Assembly (NCBI GenBank): GCA_965217565.1
Contig: CBDCIS010000003.1
Location: 248,001 to 312,000 of the forward strand
Length of the DNA stretch: 64,000 nucleotides
Reading direction: 5' to 3'
From: CBDCIS01 sp965217565
GTDB lineage: Bacteria > Chloroflexota > Dehalococcoidia > Lucifugimonadales > CATOSD01
Shown here: in pieces, positions 16,521 to 25,131 of the stretch
Position numbering within the stretch: position 1 is the stretch's first letter
Layout of the letters: the number at the start of each line of letters is the position of its first letter
Notes under the pieces: generated by a model
The model's database searches: none
The model's input: only the letters and a program-made list of their open reading frames with translations
What the model was told of the DNA's origin: nothing
Program-made: the position numbers and the translations under genes

Positions 16521-16667
16521 CTACTTGGGAGCAGGACGCTCTACCACCTCGATTATCTTCCTGTTCGACGGCTTCTCGATGGCCTCCCCGGTGGCAATCT
16601 CCAGCACTTCCAGAGCACGACCCATCACACTGTCGGGACGCTTCTCACCATTGGGTCCTGGTGACAT
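16521..16667 (-). CDS. Small conserved-type protein (48 aa), N-terminal MSPGPNGEKRP
   Basis: A 48-residue frame with textbook signals: AGGAGG five bases before ATG 16667 and a hairpin terminator 30 bp after the stop. The N terminus MSPGPNGEKRPDSVMGRALEVLEIATGE resembles, from memory, uncharacterised small proteins containing KRPADxIGxAVxVMxIATGE, which often end in a glycine/arginine-rich tail; this one ends in IIEVVERPAPK instead. No function is known. It is probably a genuine independent gene, given the signals on both sides. Confidence 0.6.
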   Translation of the reverse strand: MSPGPNGEKRPDSVMGRALEVLEIATGEAIEKPSNRKIIEVVERPAPK

Positions 16668-16739
16668 TTTGACCTCCTGTTCAGAGTACATTACTATATC
16701 ACACACAGACAATGATGAGGATACTATGGGAGGCATAGG

Positions 16740-17075
16740 TTAGCCATGCAATTCGCGATTCAACGTCCGAATCATTTCATGCCAGCCATCTGCAAATTGG
16801 GCCGCACAGTCATCTTGTGGTGGCGTAGACGGAGACTCAACCGGCAGCTCAGACAATACCAGCTTGATCGGGTCGATCAGTCTTTCTTCGTTGGAGGCTT
16901 CTTCTATAAGGGGGGCTACGAAGCGTATAAGCGTGAGCGCGCTAAGCACCTCAAGTTTCCCTTCTAGGTAGTCACAGCGCGCGTGCCAGTATTGTTCTCG
17001 TAACTCCCTTCGGCGTTCCGGGTTGGCCCAGACTGGTTGCATCTGTTCGTCGTAGTCACTCTGTACGGTCGGCAC
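16740..17075 (-). CDS. Hypothetical helical protein
   Basis: About 111 residues from a GTG at 17075 (AAGGGA upstream) or 100 from ATG 17042; the start is uncertain. The frame is open further upstream, but there it overlaps the gene at 17105-17755, so a start within the gap is preferred. The sequence is charged and helical (NPERRRELREQYWHARCDYLEG, LTLIRFVAPLIEEASNEERL), without recognised motifs. It directly follows a membrane-anchored protein on the same strand and may be co-transcribed with it. Confidence 0.45.
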   Translation of the reverse strand: MPTVQSDYDEQMQPVWANPERRRELREQYWHARCDYLEGKLEVLSALTLIRFVAPLIEEASNEERLIDPIKLVLSELPVESPSTPPQDDCAAQFADGWHEMIRTLNRELHG

Positions 17076-17104
17076 AGCTTCTACTATCCCTTCTCTCTTG
17101 GGCC

Positions 17105-17755
17105 TTAGTCGTAGTGCCTTTCTAGTAGCAGTTCTGCTATCCAGCCACTCCCACTTGGGGTGTTGCCTGTGTCGAGCGTGACCACCAAGGTTCCCGCGGT
17201 CATCTCGATTTTCTTGCGACCCCCACGCGGGTAGTTGTCGTACACCCAATCGCGTACACGGTCTGTCCAGTCTGGATCGAGTTCTGCTATAAGTATCTCG
17301 ACGGTTAGAGCCACGACCATTGTCTCGTTCAATCCGCTGAAGGAAACCCCAATGGACTCTATATCATTCGGGTATCCGTACAGACTCACGATGACAGCGC
17401 TGCCACCTCCGTCAAAGTACATGGCGGATCGCTCTGTATCGCTAAAGCGGTCGAACGGCTGATACCCCGTATTCTCGAACAGACTCTGTATCTTGCTTAG
17501 CGACACTCCCAGTGTGGATACGACAGTCGGCCGAGGCGTAGGAACGGCCTGTGCCGTAGGCGTCATCCTGGGAGCAGGAGAAACCTGTGTCGCAGGTGTC
17601 GGCTTGGGAGTAGGAGCAGCAATAGCCTGTGTCGGTTCATCGGAACTGATAAGCGACGAGACCCCCCACCAGACCAGGCCTATGATGAGGGCGGCTATCA
17701 CGGCAAGAATTATAAGACCGCCTACGACCCCCTTCGTCTCTGGTTGCTGTGACAC
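17105..17755 (-). CDS. Membrane-anchored protein with Pro/Thr linker, unknown soluble domain
   Basis: Starts at GTG 17755, preceded by GAGGGGG at 5-6 bases; the TTG at 17776 has no such site. One transmembrane helix (about residues 11-35), a linker with several PTPKPTP-type motifs (about 45-80), and a C-terminal domain of about 130 residues (LSKIQSLFENTGYQPFDRF onward, with MYFDGGGSAVIVSLYG and MTAGTLVVTLDTGN) predicted as mixed alpha/beta. The C-terminal domain would be extracytoplasmic. No family recognised; the linker style matches other lipoproteins and anchored proteins of this genome, which suggests it is native. Confidence 0.65.
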   Translation of the reverse strand: MSQQPETKGVVGGLIILAVIAALIIGLVWWGVSSLISSDEPTQAIAAPTPKPTPATQVSPAPRMTPTAQAVPTPRPTVVSTLGVSLSKIQSLFENTGYQPFDRFSDTERSAMYFDGGGSAVIVSLYGYPNDIESIGVSFSGLNETMVVALTVEILIAELDPDWTDRVRDWVYDNYPRGGRKKIEMTAGTLVVTLDTGNTPSGSGWIAELLLERHYD

Positions 17756-17984
17756 GGAAACCCCCTCGACGACCAAGGTTGAGGCTACGTGTCACAGCAG
17801 TTCACCCTTACGCTTTATCAGCACACCGACGAGGGGGCACGATGCGCCCCACGCCATTGGCCGATCCTCGATGTGCCTTGCCCTGCCATGAGAACTGCTG
17901 TGACGGTCTCATGGTATGATACTTCTATATGCAGGGTCAAGCGTTTTCGGTTTCAAACTGATACACCTACCGCCCTGAGACTGA

Positions 17985-18835
17985 GAGGGTGTGTGAGAAG
18001 TTCAAATTAGGTTGGTGCTAAGCGTCGGAGCATGAGATGAATCATAGCTATATGGGTCCACGCCTCGGTTGTATCGGACAGAGCTTCGTAGTCCTTGCTC
18101 ATCCGACGGCACCTGCTGAGCCACGCGAATGTTCGTTCGACCACCCATCTTCGCGGCAGCACTTGAAAACGGTGGCTGTCCCTGGGGCGCTTGACAATCT
18201 CGAGTGCCCAGCCTGTCAGGGCCCAGACCCACTCGACCAGCTTTCCAGCATAGCCAGCATCGGCCCAGACCAACCTCATGCGGGGAAACCTCCCTATCAA
18301 TTTATCGATGACCAGCTTCGCCCCATCCCTATCCTGGATATTGGCAGGATGCACCACCACCGCCAGCAGCAACCCCATGGTATCTACAATGATATGTCGC
18401 TTTCGACCGTTGACCTTCTTGCCAGCGTCATAGCCACGAGGCCCCCTTTTTCCGTAGTCTTGACCGACTGGGGCTGTCTATGATAGCAGCGCTAGGTGTC
18501 GGGTTCCTCCCCTCGGCCTGCCGGACCTTGACTCGGAGAGCGTCATTGGCTCGTTCCCATGTACCATCCTCTCTCCACTCCCGAAAATACCACCATACAG
18601 TACCCCAAGGCGGGAGGTCATGCGGCATGGCTCGCCACGTGCAACCGTTGCGCAGAACGTATAGAATGCCGTTGACGACTTCCCGCAGGTCTACAGTACG
18701 TGGCCTTCCCCCAGTTTTGGCTGCCGGGAGTAGCGGAGCGAGCATCTTCCACTGTTCATCAGTCAGGTCACTGGGGTATGCTTTGCGTTTCATGCCTCCA
18801 TTCTAATACATATCCAAGACTTCTCACACACCCTC
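17985..18835 (-). mobile_element. IS5-family insertion sequence, copy A (defective)
   Basis: An 851-bp element with terminal inverted repeats starting GAGGGTGTGTGAGAAGT. The flanks are TGA (left) and TTA (right), so an exact target duplication is not preserved. It is the same element as copies B (41188-42036) and C (61151-62001). The TNA-type target in B and C fits the IS1031/IS427 groups of IS5. Confidence 0.9.
18007..18793 (-). pseudogene. IS5-family transposase, frameshifted (copy A)
   Basis: The first part (from 18793) encodes the N-terminal domain with YPSDLTDEQWKML and the GCTWRAMPHDLPPW block, reaching the first catalytic Asp in AAIID. There two extra C bases (AGCCCCAG instead of AGCCAG in copy B) shift the frame and end it at 18428. 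The second frame (18378-18007) carries the second Asp (VWADAGYAGK) and the Glu (VVERTFAWLSRCRR). Unlike copy B, even a -1 ribosomal slip would not join the two parts. Confidence 0.85.
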
Positions 18836-19084
18836 TTAGACACTACCGATGGAACCCAAATCCACCGCCTAGCATCGACGAGAGGCTCATGTTGGTACTG
18901 AGGCGACCCATGGCCTCCAGACAAAGACCGATCTGGACGCCCAGGACGCTGGTCAGGGACATACGGGCTCATCTGTGGCCTTCGAGGTCTGTTTTCATGC
19001 CCTTCGCGGTCTTTAGGAGGCGTGACCGTCCTTGGCGGCTTTGAGTCAGCCACCTCAATTGAAGGCAGTATTGGTTCAGATATC

Positions 19085-20488
19085 TCACGGTGGGCTGTGC
19101 GCCAGTGCGACAATGCCCTTCCGTGCCCTCAGCAACAGCCTGTAAGAGGGATGTCCCCAGCTCAGGCGGATGATAAGCGTCCTGGCCCTCCGCACCACTC
19201 GACCTGGAAGTGAGATGAAGGCAAAGCGCACAGCCTTGAGCCGCTTGCTCACCCACTCCTTACCCAATACCAAACGTTTCATCGCCGAGTTCAGGTTGAA
19301 GGCCAACACCGCTATGGCCCACCACGCAGCGTTCACTCCGAAGTAGCCTGACGGCAGCTTGCCTGCTGCCAGGTCGTCCTTCAGCACTCCATGGGCCTCC
19401 CCGCTCTTGCCGCACCTCTGCCGGTACCACCAGATCAGCTCGTCTCCCCGAAGGTCTTGGTTGGTTACCACTCCAAAGACCTTGTGCCAGCTTTTATCCG
19501 CCATCTCCATGGTGGGAAATGGCAGGTCTAGCTGCTCTCCCATTCCCACTAGAGGCACCTGTCGCAGAGGCTCCCTAATGGCTATGAAGCGGTAGTCAGG
19601 ACTCTTCTTGCTGTGGCCTATCCAGTTGGGCACGAAGCACACCTAGGCCCACTGCTGGTCCGTTGGAATCTTATTACCGTCAATCTCACGTTCCAGCCTC
19701 TGCCACTTCCGATACCGCCTTCTTGAACTCCCTCGTCACATCCACACCCACGGCGAACTCGATGACACTAAAGGGCTTATTCCCATCATCCTCGGCGCAG
19801 TACTTGAGCAACTCCTGCTGATAGCCTGCCGTGTCCGAGCGCATCAAGACCTTCTCTACCCCAGCCGGTACATGCCGTAACGCCTCTTTGAGCACCCAAA
19901 GCTGCTGATGTCCCGCCCGCACGTGCCGTCCCGGAACTCCGAGTGGACAATGAGGTCAGCTTCAGCCCAGTAGGTTGTCAGTGGTTGATAGGCCTTATAC
20001 TTCTTGTAACTGTAGAGCGCCTGATGCTTTTCGGTCTCAACCAGGCACGTGTCCATGTCCAGCGTAGCTTGAGTATGGGACGAACGGCTCTGGACGAAGC
20101 CGACTAAATCGCCGTTAACCTTCCCCAGTCCCTCCAGCGCTTCGTTGGCAGCAGGTATGAAAGCGGTGTGAGGAAGCCTCCTTTCCTCCTCACCCTCGTC
20201 GTGGAACGCCATAAGGTAGCGAAACACCGCCGAGGCCGACGGCACACTACGTCGCCGGTCCGTTCGCCACCTCCTCTCTGTTGCCCTGCGCTCCCTCCGA
20301 CGCATCGCGTGGGTCTCCACCTTCCCCAACACCCTGCAGAACCCCTCGTCCTTCTCCAGAATCCGCAGATCGTCCACAAACTCCCCGCCAGCCAGGTTCA
20401 GCAGCACCAGCAAGCTGATCACCTGGCTATCGCTCCCGCCCTGACCACCTTCCCGCAGACCCACGTGAAGCTCCACCATTGACCTCAA
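19085..20488 (-). pseudogene. IS1380-family transposase, broken into several frames
   Basis: Three successive minus-strand frames carry parts of one IS1380 transposase: the N-terminal GGEFVDDLRILEKDEG block and DTCLVETEKHQALYSYKKYKAYQPL (first catalytic Asp) up to HSEFRDG (about 20488-19900); then VLMRSDTAGYQQELLKYC and VIEFAVGVDVT (19922-19686); then YRQRCGKSGEAHGVLKDDLAAG (Glu region) and the C terminus (about 19642-19085). At least two frameshifts or stops separate them, so the gene is dead. It sits beside a dppC fragment, and may have inserted into that gene. Confidence 0.85.
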
Positions 20489-20500
20489 ACCCCGCGACCT

Positions 20501-20707
20501 GTGCCAGGTCCAGATATGCAGGCAGCCCTCCCAGAGCCGTCATACCCGTCCTGGGGACTGATGATCGGAACGGCCAAGTCTTTCCTGAATCACGCGCCGT
20601 GGTACGGCGTCGGCCCTGGCTTTATGCTGGTCCTCGTGGTCCTGGCCCTGAATGGGTTGGCGGATGGAATCCAAATGTTCCTCGACCCGCAACGGCGTAG
20701 GGCCTGA
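20501..20707 (+). pseudogene. C-terminal fragment of a DppC/OppC-type permease
   Basis: About 68 codons read PSYPSWGLMIGTAKSFL then APWYGVGPGFMLVLVVLALNGLADGIQMFLDPQRR, which matches the last part of DppC-type permeases (PSWGxML, PGxxLxLxVLxxNxLGDxLRDxLDP). Nothing upstream continues the gene: the IS1380 remnant abuts it. It belongs to a further transport operon, unlike the three intact permease sets in this window. Confidence 0.7.
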
Positions 20708-21110
20708 GCCTGACCCCAAGCCTGAATCTGAGCTGCGTCCCAGACCGATTCCGAGACTGGCTCGACCACCAAGACTGGGGGGTTCCCGCTTCATGCCGAT
20801 GGGGCCGTCTGCTGCAACCGTTGCCTTTACCGTTACCGAGGGCCCACCTCGCCAAGTCAGTATTACGATGACTCCGGCGGCAAGTGAATGCGGGCAGGGA
20901 GAATCGGGTCGAGATTACAGAAGCAACGGTTATCAGCCCGAAAGGCCAAGAGGCAAGTCTCCATGGCGGGGTGGTGTCGTTGGTCCCACGCTCAACCGAG
21001 CGGGTCATAATCGAAACAGCTACCGAGTCGACGTAGACGACTCGTTGGACGAGCCCGGTGCAGAACGCCTGAGAAACACGAGCGCTAGTTCAGGCGGGCT
21101 TCCTTCACGG
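20708..21110 (+). other. Decayed coding sequence of unknown type
   Basis: Short stretches look protein-like in successive frames: AATVAFTVTEGPPRQVSITMTPAAS, then after a shift near 20890 VEITEATVISPKGQEASLHGG and VVSLVPRSTERVIIETATEST before a stop near 21032. The beta-strand pattern suggests an immunoglobulin-like or accessory domain, but no family is recognised. The long plus-strand frame across 20652-21806 is not credible as a gene because it runs antisense to the aldolase. Confidence 0.3.
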
Positions 21111-21869
21111 TTACGGTGCCCTAGCTCGTTCCAAATAGGTGCCGAGGGCTCCCCTCAACAGATCATGAGCGATGCAGACTACGAAACGCGTCCCGTCGGC
21201 TCGCAGCTGCGTAAGGTCTCCGTGCCGGCTGCCCGCGCCTACCACCTTACCCGCGTCAAGAACGACCTTGCTCATCTGGCTTACAATGCGCTGAACCTCA
21301 GTCTGCCCCGGCCACCCCAGCTCCGCAGCGAGGTTGCCTGCCCCGATCCAAACGGCGTCCAGGCCGGGCACCGCCGCAATCTCCCCAATCGCATCTATGG
21401 ACTCTATGTTCTCGCACAGCGCGACGCACAGAACCTCCTGGTTTGCGAAAGTGCTGTATTCCTGAGGAGTTCGGTTCATGCCGAAGTCGTTGGTCTGTAT
21501 GAAGGAGCACTGGTCGCGTATCCCATCGGGCACGAACTTACATGCCTGGACGAAAGCCTCCGCGTCTGCCCTACTCCGCACACTAGGCATCACTATACCC
21601 AGCGCGCCCCGGTCCAACATCCGCCGGCATCCGTACAGATCGCCCTCCGAGCGCACAGATACTACCGTTGGTGTATTCCGCACGAATGCCGCTCGCACTA
21701 TGTGTTCTGCTTGTTCATCGCTTATGGAGCTGTACTCGGCATTTATCAGTACGAAATCAAACCCTGCAGCCCCGATCAACTCGGCAACGAAAGGAGAGGC
21801 GAATGACAAGTCACACCCCACAACCGTCTCACCTCTAGCGAGTTTTTCCTTCAACGAATTCTTGCGCAT
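21111..21869 (-). CDS. HpcH/HpaI aldolase-family protein with altered active site
   Basis: A 252-residue TIM-barrel protein of the 2-oxo-acid aldolase (HpcH/HpaI) family: MRKNSLKEKLARGETVVG start, GFDFVLINAEYSS strand, LDRGALGIVMPSVRS strand and a final DLLRGALGTYL helix. By eye three usual active-site residues are changed: the His of the (D)xEHx motif is Tyr (AEYSS), the Gln of QxE is Leu (ALCEN), and the second metal Asp of GxxDLxxxLG is Asn (GAGNLAAELG). The family normally cleaves 4-hydroxy-2-oxo acids with a divalent metal. No ribosome binding site is visible, and the start lies within the end of an amidohydrolase fragment. It may be a decaying gene whose frame is still open. Confidence 0.65.
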   Translation of the reverse strand: MRKNSLKEKLARGETVVGCDLSFASPFVAELIGAAGFDFVLINAEYSSISDEQAEHIVRAAFVRNTPTVVSVRSEGDLYGCRRMLDRGALGIVMPSVRSRADAEAFVQACKFVPDGIRDQCSFIQTNDFGMNRTPQEYSTFANQEVLCVALCENIESIDAIGEIAAVPGLDAVWIGAGNLAAELGWPGQTEVQRIVSQMSKVVLDAGKVVGAGSRHGDLTQLRADGTRFVVCIAHDLLRGALGTYLERARAP

Positions 21870-22090
21870 AGGAGACCCGCATGGCGGAGTCCTGATAAGC
21901 CTTGATCGCTTTGTCGGCCACGTTCATACTGACAGGGCTTCGAGGACCTCCCGCTCTGTGAATAGCCTGTACGGTGGTAGTTCCCGACTCGATCATCTGT
22001 ATGGCGCCATACAGCTGGTCCAGATATGTATCCACGTCTCTGGTGCTCATCCGCGCTATGATCCACAGTTCCAGTAAGTCTGGGTCGCCT
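21835..22090 (-). pseudogene. Internal fragment of an AtzA/TrzN-type amidohydrolase
   Basis: About 80 codons read ELWIIARMSTRDVDTYLDQ, then MIESGTTTVQAIHRAGG and AIKAYQDSAMRVSYAQEF. This matches the region of chlorohydrolase/cytosine-deaminase-like amidohydrolases just after the metal-binding HxH (usual motif RSGTTTVVD, then GMRVS). Neither the HxH part nor the C-terminal barrel is present. It joins a Cache-domain pseudogene in another frame on one side and the aldolase start on the other. Confidence 0.6.
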
Positions 22091-22622
22091 CCAGCCCACC
22101 AGCGTGATACCTCGCCATGGCTTCGTCCACCACGAACTTGGTGTACTCGTCGGCGGAGACATACCAGCCCGATGCGAACAGCAGCCCATCGTGCCTCACC
22201 ACCTAGACGTGCTTGTACTCCAGCGCGCCGGTGTGATCGGCCCCGATGCCCCCGCTCTCCGGGTTCTCGTACACGTAGGACACCCACTTGCCCTCCTCGG
22301 TGGCCGGGAGCATGTCCGGCCCGAAATTGTAGCCGTTGGCGTCAGTGCCCACCCAGCCCTTGAGGTCGAGGCCCAGGCGGTGGGCGTCGGGATGCCCGAT
22401 GACCAGGTCGTTCTCGTCGACGATGAACACGTACCACTGGCCGTCGATGCTCTGCTCCCCGTTGTAGTGGGCCAGAGTGGCGTCGAGACCCTGGGTCTCG
22501 TAGTGGCTGATGGAGAAGTCGTCGCGGTTGTCGCCGGACAACGACCTAGTGATCGGAGCGTCAGACCAAGGCACCGTGTACGTAGCCACCGACCTCTCGT
22601 CGTTCTCTTTGTATTCGGCCAT
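22056..22622 (-). pseudogene. Cache-type sensor domain protein, amber-interrupted fragment
   Basis: From about 22622 the frame encodes a Cache-like extracytoplasmic sensor unit: LDATLAHYNGEQSIDGQWYVFIVDE, HRLGLDLKGWVG, TEEGKWVSYVYENPESG. A TAG at 22203-22205 replaces the Trp codon expected in KHxWVVRHDGLLFASGW, after which the same frame continues (VVRHDGLLFASGWYVSADEY, VVDEAMARYHAGGLEATQTYW) to a stop at 22056. The ending AxARYHxxGLEATxxYW is the beginning of another Cache repeat, so the original protein was longer. Neither a transmembrane helix nor a kinase domain is present. Confidence 0.65.
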
Positions 22623-22689
22623 CGTGTTTCCAGACAAGGTAAGTGGCGACGCGGTCGACCTCTCTATGGATGCCGTGTCTACAAGCGCG

Positions 22690-23146
22690 TGAGGTGCTGT
22701 CGGGATTGGAGCAGTGGACCTTCTCGAAAACGAGAAGGTCGGACGCAAATAGCGGAGACATCCCCGCGCTCCCAATGCCACTGATTCTGGTGGGAGACAA
22801 GGAGGACATACCGGACGCCACTTTCGGCAACGACTACCCAGTCATAATGTCGAGTGCTGATGGGGGAGGTAGGCATAGATGAATTGGCCGAGGAGACCTT
22901 CCAAGCCCTCTACGAAGTGCGAGTATACACAAAGTCGTCGACAGAGAAGCTGGAGGAATTCCAGCGTGATGTACCGTTCGCCTTGCCTGTGGGCAGTACG
23001 GTGGCGGAGCACGTACACAGGGATTTGGTGCGCGGGTTGAAGTATGCGGTGCTATGGGGCCAATCGGGCAAATTTCGCGGCAAGCACATCAGTCGGGACA
23101 CCGGCTTAGCGACGGGGACATCATCGAACTGCACGCCTGAGTCTCT
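22690..23146 (+). pseudogene. C-terminal remnant of a DRG/Obg-type GTPase with TGS domain
   Basis: The stretch ALPMPLILVGDKEDIPDA resembles the G4 region (NKxD) of an Obg/DRG-type GTPase, followed by PVIMSSADGGG (G5-like). After a frameshift near 22855 come IDELAEETFQALYEVRVYTKSS, FALPVGSTVAEHVHRDLVRGLKYAVLWGQSGKF, and after another shift near 23090 HRLSDGDIIELHA-stop: a TGS domain as found at the end of DRG proteins. The N-terminal P-loop part is missing. A housekeeping-type gene in this state is presumably a decayed extra copy. Confidence 0.65.
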
Positions 23147-23168
23147 ATGATAAGAAAGATATGACTTC

Positions 23169-25062
23169 ATGCGCTGCCCTAGCTGCGACTCAGAGAACGC
23201 GGAATCTAGCATCTACTGCATACACTGTGGCTCATCCTTGAGGCTCGAGTAAGCTGCCGAAGCCCCTTCTGAAGAGCTTTCGCTGGCTGATCTTCAGCGC
23301 ATGGTTTACGAGTTGCAACCAGAAGTCAGGCAGATACGCGCAAGCTTGGCCAGCTACGGTTTGTGTCGTTCTTCCAGAGAGGAATGCCTAGCTCGCGGAG
23401 AGAGGAGACTCTCGCCCGCTCGTGCGCCGGGCCCCGTCCTGGCTGTAGCGAGGGCGATTGCGCCCGTGTCTCCTGGCAGGCCTGTTGGGCCTTCAGGGCC
23501 TTCCACGCCCACGTAGCGTTTCCAGATGGACTGGGAGCTTATCCTGGGAGGCAACTGACTGGCTCGAATAGGATTACTGGTGGTCGTGATTAGGGTTGGC
23601 TTCTTTCTGAGGCGGGCTTTCGGTACTAACTGGGTCGGCGAGGCGGGCCCCGTATTCCTAGGGATCATAGGCAACCTTGGGCTCATTGGAGCCAGCGAGT
23701 ACTGCTTCAGGAGGTACTTTGTCTACTCGCAGACCCTTGCAGGCGGTGGCACTGCGATTTCTTACCTGGCTATGTTCGCCGCCTTCGCCTTCTATGGTCT
23801 GATTGGCGCATATACGCCCGTCGGGCTGCTGTTGCTCATCAGCGTGGCGGCGTCGGCTCTGGCTCTGCGGCACGACTCGGTGGCGTTGGCGTTGATCGGC
23901 ATATTCGGTGCGTTCCTAGCCCCATTCATCATCGGCGCGTTCGACGAGGGAGCGGAAGAGGCGTTCAGCGGCTACGCGAATGCCCAGATTATGCTCTACA
24001 TCATAATGGTCGACGTCGGCGTTCTGGCTCTGTCAGCGTTTCGGAACTGGCGCCGATTCACCCTCCTCGCGCTTGTCGCATCTCTGCTACCCTTAGGCGT
24101 CTGGTATCAGGATGGCGGGCAATCCCTGAGTCTGGCGATCTCTCAGGGGAACCTGACGGCGATATTCTTGATCTTCGTGGGTGCTACGATGCTCTTTCGC
24201 GTCATCTGGCGGAGCGCGCCTCGGGCGTTCGACCTGTCCTTTATGATTAATAGCGCCTCGGGGTATCTCGGAATAGGTTATGGCCTACTCTAGGACGAAT
24301 TCCATCCCTGGATGTGCGCGGTTACGCTCGCGCTCGCGCTGTTCCCCACGTTTCTTACTGCGGGCAACGTTGTGCTAACCCTGCTTGTGTCAACCCAGCT
24401 AGGGGGTGTCTGGGAAGTGGTCACATGGGTGGCTATCCTTCTGGCTGCGTTTGTTCGAGTTGCGGCTGTTCAGCGTGGGCTTATTCGCGACCCTTGCTGC
24501 GTGGCTGCGCGTCGTTGAGACGCCCGTCGATTCGAGCGACTTTAGAGTGTTCCTCAACTACCACACGCTCGCGTTCGCTTCGGGTATAGCCTCGCTGTAG
24601 CTTGCGGCTTTGGTCATGTGGAGAAGGAGAACCGATACTACAACAATAGACACGGACGCCATTCTTCCCGTTCTTGTTGTAGGCGCCAACTTACTGACGC
24701 TTTGGACCCTCAGCGCTGAAGTCATCGCGGCCGCTGACAGCGGCATCGTGGACGCCATTGGCAGAACGGCGTTCTACACAAAGAACCTGGCTCTCAGTCT
24801 GGTGTGGGCGCTGTACGCCAGTGCTGGGATCCTACTGGGCGTCATCAAGAGGTGGCGGATACTCCGACTCGCCAGCAAGCCGAGGCTGGCGAGTCTCATC
24901 GTCAAGCTCTTCCTGTTCGACTCTTTCGCCTCGGAGCAGGGCTATCGCGTGGCCGCTTTCCTGAGCTTGGGCGGGCTACTTCTAATCGGACGCCTCCTGT
25001 ACCAGCCCTACAATGAAATCATAACGGGGTTCCTCTTTGAGGGGCAAACCCCCTCCCTCTAG
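23169..25062 (+). pseudogene. DUF2339 membrane protein with zinc ribbon, multiply interrupted
   Basis: Begins with a 27-codon zinc-ribbon peptide (MRCPSCDSENAES, then YCIHCG) stopped by TAA at 23250; the same frame goes on (ELSLADLQRMVYELQPEVRQIRASLASYG). The hydrophobic core is in the frame at 23580-24293 (FLGIIGNLGLIGASEYCFRRYF, GTAISYLAMFAAFAFYGLIGAY, ALIGIFGAFLAPFIIG), stopped by TAG. Further multi-helix pieces are at 24312-24420, 24406-24600 and 24610-25062, ending FASEQGYRVAAFLSLGGLLLIGRLLYQ. DUF2339 proteins are large polytopic membrane proteins of unknown function. At least two stops and two frameshifts make this a pseudogene. Confidence 0.75.
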
Positions 25063-25131
25063 CCTCCACCGTGTACTAGTCGTAGCGAGCCTCGGGGCGT
25101 CCCTGGCGCGTTGGTTGGACCAAAGCCCTAC

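Noticed and set aside
20652..21806. 384-codon plus-strand open frame
   Set aside because: It runs antisense through the HpcH/HpaI-family gene, has no domain motifs, and its first part overlaps a decayed permease tail in another frame.
22104..22784. 226-codon plus-strand frame
   Set aside because: Antisense to the Cache-domain pseudogene, which shows conserved Cache motifs on the minus strand.
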